Shown here: positions 32,667-40,780 of the stretch, in pieces
Position numbering within the stretch: the stretch's first letter is position 1
How the letters are laid out: every line of letters starts with the position of its first letter
Origin: Russula earlei
Taxonomy: Eukaryota > Basidiomycota > Agaricomycetes > Russulales > Russulaceae
Length of the DNA stretch: 55,692 nt
NCBI GenBank assembly: GCA_025769875.1
Contig: JAGFNK010000345.1
Coordinates: 1 to 55,692 of the forward strand
Direction of reading: 5' to 3'
Translations under genes and position numbers: made by a program
Notes under the pieces: generated by a model
What the model saw: only the letters and a program-made list of their open reading frames with translations
The model's database searches: none
Told to the model about the DNA's origin: nothing

Positions 32667-34129
32667 ATGCCCGGCATGCCCACCACGCGCTCCACAGCAC
32701 CGCTTTGTCACTTTGAGGACAGCCATTACCCCCTGCCCTGTTCTTGTCCTGCGCCATCACCCCCCTCCATTATGATCGCCATTCTTGCCATTCTAGCCGC
32801 AACCCGAGCATCCCCAAATCCACAATCCTCACCACCTCATCTCTCTCTCGACCAATTTCGAGCCCGCGCCTCTTGCGATGATCCAAGAGGATGTAGGTCG
32901 CTCTGGGACATCATATGGAGTTGTGCAGTCACCGTTCTGTTGTGCGTCTGGGTGTCCGTGCACCCCAATATCCCAAGTCCTTACGAGAGCTGGGCGAAGG
33001 TCGCAGTGCGACGCGTGGGACTCATGCTTGCTGCCCTTTTCGTGCCAGAGGCAATGATTGGGTGGGCATTGAGACAACGATTTGCTGCTGTTGAGCTAGC
33101 CAAGAATCACAAAGGTACGTCCTGAAAACGAAAACGGAGAGTAATCATCGATATTGATAATCAGATTAAGGAGAGGGATGGACAACGACTCATGGATTCT
33201 TCGCGATTATGGGAGGATTCATGGAATATCAGGGAAACCGACCGATCCGAGTGCTGTTGCCTGAACAGCTAAACTCGTATTCTTTGACGGGCAATGGCGA
33301 TTTCCCAAGGATCGCAAAAGAGGAGATTGAGGACAAGAGCAAGGGAGACGCCGTCTCTAAGACGCTTGTTGTTCTGCAAACTGGCTGGTTCGTGGTCCAA
33401 TGCATCGCACGAGGAGTCCAAGGGCTCCCCGTCACAGAACTGGAGCTCGTCACAGTTGCGTTTGCAACATTAAATTTCGTGATGTACATTCTGTGGATGG
33501 ACAAGCCTCTGAACGTGCAACGTGGGGTACGAGTATACAAGAAACGAGATACGGATGAGCCCATTGATGATGGGGATATGGAGGCCACGAGTCTGGGTGG
33601 ATTTTGGGACGCACTTCGAGATGCCCTTTCTGACCTTGGAGCTGCGATTGTCCGTGGACCATTGACCGAAAGATTTGATGACCAGATGTGGCTATTTCGT
33701 GTCCTTATGTGGCCATTGAGGAGGCCTTTGGAAATTCTTGTTGGCATTGGCGAAGGGCAGGGGCACACGATGAGGGTTGGCACATTTTATCCTCACGGAT
33801 GGGGCAGCAAGCTGCGTTTAGCTTTCGCATGGGTAGCAGTGGTCGCTGTCACGTTGGCTTTCGGCGGCATTCACTGCATCGGGTGGTCATTCAATTTTCC
33901 CTCTAGCGCAGAGCAAACTCTGTGGCGTGTTTCTTCGGTCACTATAACTGCTCTGCCAATTATGTTTCCGGTAATACCTCTGATAGAACATCTAGACGAT
34001 TCCGGTTATGAACACCTTTCCTATTTCCTCTGTCTGGGTGTAGTGGTGTCGCCAATCCTTTATATGCTCACTCGATTGGTGTTGCTTATACTGTTGAATC
34101 GCGCAGTGATAAAGCAGATTAGATCGTAA
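32667..34129 (+). CDS. multi-spanning membrane protein of unknown function, 3' end truncated by a copia LTR
   Basis: Two exons (32667-33114 and 33171-34129, intron 56 bp GTACGT...TTAAG) give 468 residues as the sequence now stands. An in-frame Met at 32772 starts a hydrophobic stretch that could be a signal peptide. About six further hydrophobic spans follow, two in exon 1 (after LWDIIW and VGLMLAALF) and four in exon 2. Conserved-looking motifs are GWTTTHGFFAIMGGF and YILWMDKPLNVQ. I recognise these as typical of a large domain-of-unknown-function family common in Agaricomycetes, with no known role. Residue 457 onward is not native: the copia LTR starts at 34092, and the last 11 codons and the stop are LTR sequence. 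The native last 26 codons lie at 39278-39357. Confidence 0.85.
34087..34091. repeat. left target-site duplication TATAC of copia-1
   Basis: TATAC directly before the left LTR is repeated at 39273-39277 directly after the right LTR. It proves an integrase-mediated insertion into the last exon of the membrane-protein gene. Confidence 0.95.
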
Positions 34130-34527
34130 TAGATCTAATAAAATGATATTCAGTTTCTGTGAGACGAAACTAGCTTGTGTCATATTTACCTAATAAAATG
34201 ATACTACAACGCGTAATCAGCTACTGATAAGATCGTGAGATAGTAAGTACTTACTTCAGTTTCTGTGAGACGAAACTGAAGTATCTACTGTATGTACGAC
34301 GCTCTTAAGTATCTGAGAGCGTCCCTAATTATTTTGTCTATAGTAACTATCAAATTGTTTTCACGATCGCTATGTGCTAGCTACCGATTGTCTTAGATCA
34401 TACTATCAATTTTGTTATCGTACACGTTTCATCAATTGAGCTGAAACGCTTATGTGGTCCGGGCCTGTGGGCCGCCCGGACAGTTTGGGCCGACGCGTCA
34501 ACGCTTCGGCTACTCTTTATCTCAACA
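34092..34527 (-). repeat. 3' LTR of copia-1
   Basis: 436 bp with TGTTGA...TCAACA ends on the plus strand. It contains two copies of the hairpin CAGTTTC-TGTGAGAC-GAAACT (about 34153 and 34257), the second extended to 10-bp arms. Further hairpins are GACGCTCT/AGAGCGTC and TCCGGGC/GCCCGGA. On the plus strand AATAAAATG motifs could end the transcript of the truncated host gene. Confidence 0.95.
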
Positions 34528-34545
34528 TCCCCCCGTGATCTAGAC
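34528..34545 (-). other. polypurine tract of copia-1
   Basis: On the minus strand GATCACGGGGGGA abuts the 3' LTR, the expected plus-strand primer. Confidence 0.8.
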
Positions 34546-34560
34546 AGTCAGTAGATTAGA

Positions 34561-36450
34561 TCAGATGAGACCTAATCCAGTGATGAAAGTCTGAAGCAAC
34601 ACATGAGCGTGCGGCTTGGTTAGACCATCAGCAAGCATCTCTGCTGTGGGAGTTCTGACTAGATCAATTAGTCCGTCCTCGATGTACTGTCTGATTGCGT
34701 GATGCTTTATGGGGATATGTTTTGATCTTCTTCCGGTGACGGGATTGAGCGCAAGATCTACGGCGCCTTTGTTATCACCATGGAGCGGAATCGGATCAGT
34801 GATATCGTAGCCGATTTCGGAGAAGAAGCTCCGATACCACGCGGCTTGATTAGCTGCGTCGGCTAGGGCCATATACTCGGCTTGAGTGGTACTCTGGGCG
34901 ATGGTCTTCTGTTTACGCGAGGACCAGGAAATTGCAGCTCCGGATAGCAAGAATACATAGCCCGAAGTGGAGTGAAAGTCATCTGCGTCATCTCCGAGAC
35001 TAGAATCGGAGTATCCGTGCAGTCCAACGCCTCCCGCGCCATCGTAATGTAGCTTTAGTTGGGCTGTGCTGTTAAGATAAGATAGCACATATTTTGCAAG
35101 GCGTAGGTGCTGCGTTGACGGATTGCTGGAATACTGTGCAAGACGCGAGACTGCGAAGGAGATATCTGGACGCGTTCCGATTTGCACATACAGGAGGCTG
35201 CCAATTATTCTCTGGTAGTACTTTATTTCCGAAGGCGTTGCCTGTCCAGTATGCTTAACCAGATGTATTTCCGCGCCGGACGGAAGTGGGGTGCGGACCG
35301 GATTGGAATCCGCCATCCCGAAGCGATTAACGATCTCCGAGATGTACCTAGATTGGTCAATGTCTAACACTTTAGCCGAGCGATCACGCGTTACGCGGAT
35401 CCCAAGATAGGACTCGATCTCGCCTAGATCAGTCATCTCATAGCGTGTAGACAGTGATTGTTTGATGCCAGTAATCTGCGCGCGCGAGTCGCTTAAGATT
35501 GTGATATCATCGACATAGAGGATGATAATGATAGTGGGTCCCCCCGCGTCTTGGCGATGATAGACGCCGGCATCAGAATGCGTGCGCGTGAAGCCGAGCT
35601 CAATGAGAACCCCATGAAACTGCAGGTTCCATGCGCGCGAAGCTTGTTTGAGACCGTAGATCGCCTTCTTTAGGCGGCAAACCTGGTGTGATGTCTCCGG
35701 AACAGTGAATCCTTGTGGTTGCTCCATATAAATCTCTTCGTCCAGTAGCCCGTTCAGGAACGCCGACTTGACGTCCATCTGGTGGATCTCCCAATCCTCT
35801 AGCGCGGCCAACGCTAACAAGAGTCGCAAAGACTCAAATCTCGCTACTGGAGAGAAGGTGTCACTGTAATCAAGTCCTTCAATTTGTGTAAACCCCTTGG
35901 CTACAACACGCGCGCGAAATCGGCCATCCGATTTGCGTGCAAATACCCATCTTGATTTCACGGCCTTACGGCCCGGCGGTAGATCGACTAGATCCCAGGT
36001 ACCATTTCTGGCAAGCGCGTCTATCTCATACTGACAGGCGGCTTTCCAATCATCGGCTGAGTCCGATTCCATCGCTTCCCGATAAGATACAGGGTTTAGC
36101 GCCTCGGCAGTCGCTAACAGGGCCGTATGTGATATGCGCCCTCTCCGAGCTGGACGTTCCGCGTTGTCCTCACCGAAATATCTTGGGTTTGGACGCGGGT
36201 TAGCTCTAAGTCTACGAGGCGAGGGTGGACGCGTCACGAAGGCGGGTCGCGGAAGTGCTGGAGGGGTCGGGATAGGAATGCGGGACGGGGGGAGTATGGT
36301 ACACTGAAACATTCTGAGGTGCCGCCGCAAGATTTGCAGGGGTTTCCGGAGGCGCGCGGTCATCCGGTTGGTGTGGGACAGGTTCCGGGAGGGAAAAAGT
36401 AATAGGTCCGGCAGGGACCAGGGGTAGCATGGGCAAGGCGGACGGTCCAC
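34561..36450 (-). CDS. copia-1 pol, second part: reverse transcriptase and RNase H
   Basis: An uninterrupted frame of 629 codons. The reverse transcriptase starts near residue 135 with ARNGTWDLVDLPPGRKAV and contains MDVKSAFLNG, YGLKQASRAW and the catalytic YVDD (LYVDDITIL). RNase H follows with STSGYVFLLSG, SWSSRKQKTIAQSTTQAEYM and LHGDNKGAVDLA, ending EMLADGLTKP. All active-site carboxylates appear present. The frame is +1 relative to the first part and overlaps it at 36212-36450, so this part is made only by frameshifting or after a one-base indel. The first ~100 codons before the domain are the out-of-phase reading of the linker. Confidence 0.92.
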   Translation of the reverse strand: MDRPPCPCYPWSLPDLLLFPSRNLSHTNRMTARLRKPLQILRRHLRMFQCTILPPSRIPIPTPPALPRPAFVTRPPSPRRLRANPRPNPRYFGEDNAERPARRGRISHTALLATAEALNPVSYREAMESDSADDWKAACQYEIDALARNGTWDLVDLPPGRKAVKSRWVFARKSDGRFRARVVAKGFTQIEGLDYSDTFSPVARFESLRLLLALAALEDWEIHQMDVKSAFLNGLLDEEIYMEQPQGFTVPETSHQVCRLKKAIYGLKQASRAWNLQFHGVLIELGFTRTHSDAGVYHRQDAGGPTIIIILYVDDITILSDSRAQITGIKQSLSTRYEMTDLGEIESYLGIRVTRDRSAKVLDIDQSRYISEIVNRFGMADSNPVRTPLPSGAEIHLVKHTGQATPSEIKYYQRIIGSLLYVQIGTRPDISFAVSRLAQYSSNPSTQHLRLAKYVLSYLNSTAQLKLHYDGAGGVGLHGYSDSSLGDDADDFHSTSGYVFLLSGAAISWSSRKQKTIAQSTTQAEYMALADAANQAAWYRSFFSEIGYDITDPIPLHGDNKGAVDLALNPVTGRRSKHIPIKHHAIRQYIEDGLIDLVRTPTAEMLADGLTKPHAHVLLQTFITGLGLI

Positions 36451-38587
36451 CGCTTGCCTTTGCTGGGAAGAACGCTTCGTCGAATGTTACATCACGCGAA
36501 AGTACTATTTTCCGGGTGGCTGGATTCCATAGGCGGTAGCCTTTAGATCCTGATTCATAGCCGACGAATGTCATTTCAATCGCCTTGGGATCGAGCTTCT
36601 TCCGCTTAGCGTCAGGGACATGTACATATGCCCTGCATCCGAAAACTCGGAAGTAAGAGACGTCCGGGATGTGTCCGGAGTCCCACAATTCATGAGGGGT
36701 ACGCCAACCGAGAACGCGAGTGGGCGTGCGATTGTGAATGTGAACTGCAGCATCAGTAGCCAGTTCCCAAAACCCGAGAGTAAGACCGGCGCTGTGTATC
36801 ATGGCGCGCATCTTGTCTTCCAGGGTCCGGTTCCATCGCTCCGCTAATCCGTTCTGTTGTGGGGAACCCGGCATCGTTAATTTGTGCTCGATCCCCTTCT
36901 GCGTTAGTACCGATCTAAGGGCGCCCGACATGTATTCTCCACCGCGATCCGAGTGCAAAGCCTTAACTGTCTCGCTTGTTTGATTTTCAGCCCAAGCCAT
37001 ATATTTCTTGAAGGCGTCTGCACACTGATCTTTTGTTTTGAGAAAGTACACTACTCCAAAGCGGGAGTAGTCGTCGATAAATGTCGCGAAGTAACTTGCG
37101 CCCCGGATAGACCGGACTTGCATCGGACCGGCTAGATCGCTGTGTACGATTTGCAATCTCCGTTCCGAGCGTTTAGAGGAACCCGAGAAAGGAAGTCTCG
37201 GCTGCTTGCCGAGTTGACACCCTGGGCAAGGGGCGAGATCCTTGTCGGTTGAGCTAAGCGAAATTCCATTAACGGAATCGCTGTAACGTATGAGTGCGTT
37301 CCGGGACATATGTCCCATCCGCTGATGCCAGATGTCGAGTGATAGCGCACCACTCTGCGCGTGTAGGGACGGAATGGATAGGTCAAACCAGAATAGATTA
37401 TTCTCCATGTACCCTTGCGCGATCTTCCGATCTTTGATGTGGATCTGGAAGCCATCTTTAGTGAATGTTATTTGACCCCCTTTCCGGAGCAGCGCTGACA
37501 CTGAGAAGTACCGCGCGTCGGCTTCCGGAACATGCATAACATCTGAAAGGGTCAATTGAACATCCCCAGTTCCTCCTGACGGCCTGACGGAAACCGATCC
37601 AGTCCCAATCTGTGAGATGACAGCATGACCTCCAAGACTAACAGATCCGGACGCTGGAGCCCAAGAAATGAAGTCGGAGCGGAACGGCGTAATATGATGA
37701 GTCGCTCCGGAATCGACCATCCAACGGGATCGGGCTGTCGCGTAGAGAGAAACACGTATTTCATTATCATCATCCGATACTTCGGTAATAGTGGCAGTAG
37801 TCTCCACTATGTGCGCGTTGACTTTGGACGTCTGAGCGCCTCCTGCAGCCCCCTTTCCTTTCTTCGCCTTCTCCTCCTCATCCTTCTTTTTCTTCCTGCA
37901 CTCCGGTGACTTGTGTCCGAGTTTCTGACAATAGTAACACTTTATTTTGGACTTGTCTTTGTCCTTCTTTACTGGAGCGACTTTATTGAGGGACGCGGAG
38001 GGGCCGGCCCGGCGACCTTCCTCATTGAGGATCCGTTCCTGGATCGTTTGCGGGGAAAGATCTTTCGGAGCGCCAGCCGCGAGAATAGTCGAGGCGACAG
38101 CCGAGTAAGCGTCGGGTAACGCTTTGATCAGAATGAAGCTAAATTGAAGATCAGAAATCTTCATATCATTGTTTTGGAGAGTGTTCCGCGCGTCATTAAG
38201 TTTCTGTAATTGTGGAAGCATTGGGGTAGTGTCGTCTAGGGCCGTTCCTGTCAGGGAGACCCAGCTATTGAACGCGGCCATAGACCCCACGCCTCCGTAC
38301 GCGCGCTTTAGTTCCTCCCATTTGTCTTTGCACGATTTGAACTTAGTATCATCGGAAACTGCCAGCAAGATGTCTTTCTGCACATAGACCTCAAAGACTC
38401 CAAGGAGGACCTGCTCCTCCGAGTCCCAAGCTGTGTCCGGAGGGGACGGCGGGGAATCCGTGATATGATGCCTAAATCCGTTCATTCGGCAAACAGCGAG
38501 TACGCGCGAAGACCAAGTGGACCAATTAGATCCATCGAAGATCTCCATTGTGACTCCGGGCGGGAACGTAAAAATTGAGGGTGCCAT
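36212..38587 (-). CDS. copia-1 gag, protease and integrase
   Basis: A 791-codon frame. The gag region has a UBN2-like capsid (EIFDGSNWSTWSSRVLAVC) and the zinc knuckle CYYCQKLGHKSPEC near residue 220. The protease has WMVDSGATHHIT. The integrase zinc domain has HQRMGHMSRNAL and CPGCQLGKQ, then the D,D,E core with HSDLAGPM, LHSDRGGEYMSG and QQNGLAERWNRTL. A proline-rich linker ends the frame at 36212. In copia elements gag and pol are usually one polyprotein, so the stop before reverse transcriptase is noteworthy. A run of six C on the coding strand (plus 36288-36294) is the likely slip point: removing one C joins the two frames. Confidence 0.93.
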   Translation of the reverse strand: MAPSIFTFPPGVTMEIFDGSNWSTWSSRVLAVCRMNGFRHHITDSPPSPPDTAWDSEEQVLLGVFEVYVQKDILLAVSDDTKFKSCKDKWEELKRAYGGVGSMAAFNSWVSLTGTALDDTTPMLPQLQKLNDARNTLQNNDMKISDLQFSFILIKALPDAYSAVASTILAAGAPKDLSPQTIQERILNEEGRRAGPSASLNKVAPVKKDKDKSKIKCYYCQKLGHKSPECRKKKKDEEEKAKKGKGAAGGAQTSKVNAHIVETTATITEVSDDDNEIRVSLYATARSRWMVDSGATHHITPFRSDFISWAPASGSVSLGGHAVISQIGTGSVSVRPSGGTGDVQLTLSDVMHVPEADARYFSVSALLRKGGQITFTKDGFQIHIKDRKIAQGYMENNLFWFDLSIPSLHAQSGALSLDIWHQRMGHMSRNALIRYSDSVNGISLSSTDKDLAPCPGCQLGKQPRLPFSGSSKRSERRLQIVHSDLAGPMQVRSIRGASYFATFIDDYSRFGVVYFLKTKDQCADAFKKYMAWAENQTSETVKALHSDRGGEYMSGALRSVLTQKGIEHKLTMPGSPQQNGLAERWNRTLEDKMRAMIHSAGLTLGFWELATDAAVHIHNRTPTRVLGWRTPHELWDSGHIPDVSYFRVFGCRAYVHVPDAKRKKLDPKAIEMTFVGYESGSKGYRLWNPATRKIVLSRDVTFDEAFFPAKASGGPSALPMLPLVPAGPITFSLPEPVPHQPDDRAPPETPANLAAAPQNVSVYHTPPVPHSYPDPSSTSATRLRDASTLAS

Positions 38588-38822
38588 GTGATTCGATTAG
38601 GTAAACGAGGTGATAAAACCAATCTGGGCAAGTGGAGCAAATACGCGTGCCAGATGTTAGAAATCCGATCAGTACCCCTGACGCGTGGGTCAAAACTTCG
38701 ATCCAAGTACCAAAAGTGTGGGGTGTCGTTCTGATGAACAGTGGCTCGTGAAGGAGAGAGAATGTGTCGATAGACTGTGTGAGCTTGTGTGTGGATTTCT
38801 GTCTTGGGAATTTAGTATTGGG

Positions 38823-38836
38823 CAGGGCCCATAACC
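38823..38836 (-). other. copia-1 primer-binding site for a half initiator-Met tRNA
   Basis: Directly inside the 5' LTR the minus strand reads GGTTATGGGCCCTG. It is complementary not to a tRNA 3' end but to the anticodon-stem region of initiator methionine tRNA (...GGGCCCAUAACC). Drosophila copia uses a 5' half of this tRNA with a nearly identical site. The same sequence occurs in copia-2. Confidence 0.82.
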
Positions 38837-39272
38837 TGTTGAATCGCGCAGTGATAAAGCAGATTAGATCGTAATAGATCTAATAAAATGATATTCAGTT
38901 TCTGTGAGACGAAACTAGCTTGTGTCATATTTACCTAATAAAATGATACTACAACGCGTAATCAGCTACTGATAAGATCGTGAGATAGTAAGTACTTACT
39001 TCAGTTTCTGTGAGACGAAACTGAAGTATCTACTGTATGTACGACGCTCTTAAGTATCTGAGAGCGTCCCTAATTATTTTGTCTATAGTAACTATCAAAT
39101 TGTTTTCACGATCGCTATGTGCTAGCTACCGATTGTCTTAGATCATACTATCAATTTTGTTATCGTACACGTTTCATCAATTGAGCTGAAACGCTTATGT
39201 GGTCCGGGCCTGTGGGCCGCCCGGACAGTTTGGGCCGACGCGTCAACGCTTCGGCTACTCTTTATCTCAACA
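38837..39272 (-). repeat. 5' LTR of copia-1
   Basis: 436 bp, identical by eye to 34092-34527, followed by the target duplication TATAC. Confidence 0.95.
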
Positions 39273-39277
39273 TATAC

Positions 39278-39357
39278 TCCCCTTCCTGTCTCTTAGATTG
39301 CTTCCTTCTGCAGCCTATCATGTTGTACACTGGACTTCATTCATTCCACATATATAA
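39278..39357 (+). pseudogene. displaced 3' end of the membrane-protein gene
   Basis: If the copia element and one TATAC copy are removed, the reading frame of the gene at 32667 continues here for 26 codons (beginning LPFLSLRLLPSAAY and ending FIPHI) to a TAA at 39355-39357. A hydrophobic start and a short polar end fit a native C-terminus. It is now cut off from its promoter. Confidence 0.85.
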
Positions 39358-39361
39358 TGCA

Positions 39362-39989
39362 TACACTTACGACACCTCGCCATGCTTACCACGATCCAAT
39401 CGTTCAACCACTTGGATGTTTCAAACCGACTACTGTGGTGACCGGTTCTGGGTAGTGCTGTCACCGGTCCAGCTCAAAACTGCTTGGAGCCGAGCCTGAG
39501 CCACATCTGAGCTGACTTAAGCCTTCTTGCAGCAAACTCCAGCACAGAACAGTGCGAGCTGTTTTGAGCCACTTTGAAGGGCCAGATTTGGATGTGATTG
39601 CTCAATTTGGAGAGTGGTCTGTGGCTGTCTGCCTATGGAATCTACCTTGCTTGTACCTCATATTTTATATCCATCTTGACACAAGGGCCACTCATACTGT
39701 CACCAACCCACCAACTGTGCAGCTTACTTAAGGTACCTAGCACTTGGTCAGAATTTGTAGACACACTGAAAATGATGATCTTGATTTCTTTCAAATGGGG
39801 GGTAAAAGTAGTGAATCCACCCATGTTTTTTTTTGTCAGAATATACCTGTTTGATGTTTTCTCCTTTCTCAAGTAGACAAGCAGCTGCAATTGCCCACAA
39901 TGTGAGGAGCAGTCATTTGGTTCTCTAACACTTATAAATTCCCTTAGGTTCCTCTTCAGACACTCAGTGATCACATCAATGGGCATTGT
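39362..39989. other. CpG-poor region without a gene
   Basis: No coding sequence is recognised. It contains inverted copies of GCTCAAAAC / GTTTTGAGC (about 39472 and 39563), which may be ends of a small element. The composition suggests old repeat DNA. Confidence 0.45.
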
Positions 39990-40239
39990 TGCAAGAAGGA
40001 TGCAAATGTGGCTCAGCAACTGCTCTTGAAAGAACAGGAGGGTGTGCTAGTTTCCTGGGTAGGCCACCAGGCCTTGATTGCCAAACCAATGGACCAGAAC
40101 AATGTCAAATCTCTCAGGTATGACATGTCTGGCATCATCCCAAGGCAAGAACTGGCACTGCCATTTCCAGAAGCAGCACCCAGAGCTTTGGTTGTCAAAG
40201 CCAAGTAATCTGGATCCCAAGTGTGCTCAGAACTTCAAC
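39990..40239 (+). pseudogene. 5' part of a pogo-like transposase gene
   Basis: In the frame open up to the copia-2 insertion the protein reads GKNWHCHFQKQHPELWLS and then SNLDPKCAQNFN, the CENP-B/Tc5-type DNA-binding domain of pogo transposases (W..RF..RHPEL, LDPKRAQ.FN). It is interrupted by copia-2 and continues at 45830. Confidence 0.7.
40235..40239. repeat. left target-site duplication TCAAC of copia-2
   Basis: TCAAC before the left LTR is repeated at 45830-45834 after the right LTR. Confidence 0.93.
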
Positions 40240-40780
40240 TGTAGAAACTATGGGGTTTAACGAGAGTGGGAGAAACGACAGTTTTTGTGAGTGAGTGCCG
40301 CGTCCGAAGGGAGGCCTACACGTTCGCACTCGCGAGGGTCGCTGAATAAGCAATGACTGTGCTCAGTGACTCACGCGCGTAAGCGATCACTGAAGATATA
40401 TTACCTGAATAAGCAATGACTGTGCTATCCAGGTATGAGCTCTTATGGAACGTAAGAAAAGGGTAGCTAAGAGAACGTACCTCAGTGACTCGCGCGCGTA
40501 AGCGATCACTGAGGGAAGGTAAGTATTTTGTCTACTCATATAAGTAGGAAACAGGTGCGGATTCTGTAAGTCCGCGGACGAAGGGTATGCAAGAAACGGG
40601 ACAATGATCGAGCCAATAGACATCCAGACTAGTTAATTAGTCTAGGTACTAATTGTTGTAAATAGCTAGATCCACTTAGGGTGGCCTAATGGCACGGGTA
40701 TATGTATCGACTGAGGGGACAACTCACTCGTTCTCGTGCGCTCGCGATCGAGTTCACTCGCGCTCAGGAATTTTACAACA
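40240..40780 (-). repeat. 3' LTR of copia-2
   Basis: 541 bp with TGTAGAAAC...TTTTACAACA ends on the plus strand. Internally it repeats GAATAAGCAATGACTGTGCT and twice carries an inverted repeat CAGTGA...TCACTG around CGCGCGTAAGCG (about 40364 and 40483). Confidence 0.95.

Larger units (their letters stand above)
34092..39272 (-). mobile_element. young full-length Ty1/copia retrotransposon (copia-1)
   Basis: A 5181-bp element on the minus strand with two 436-bp LTRs that I find identical by eye, a 5-bp target duplication, a primer-binding site, a polypurine tract and all pol domains in copia order (protease, integrase, reverse transcriptase, RNase H). Identical LTRs mean a very recent insertion. 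The only visible defect is a shift of frame between integrase and reverse transcriptase. CpG content is high, unlike the old elements, so it has not yet suffered deamination. Confidence 0.96.
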
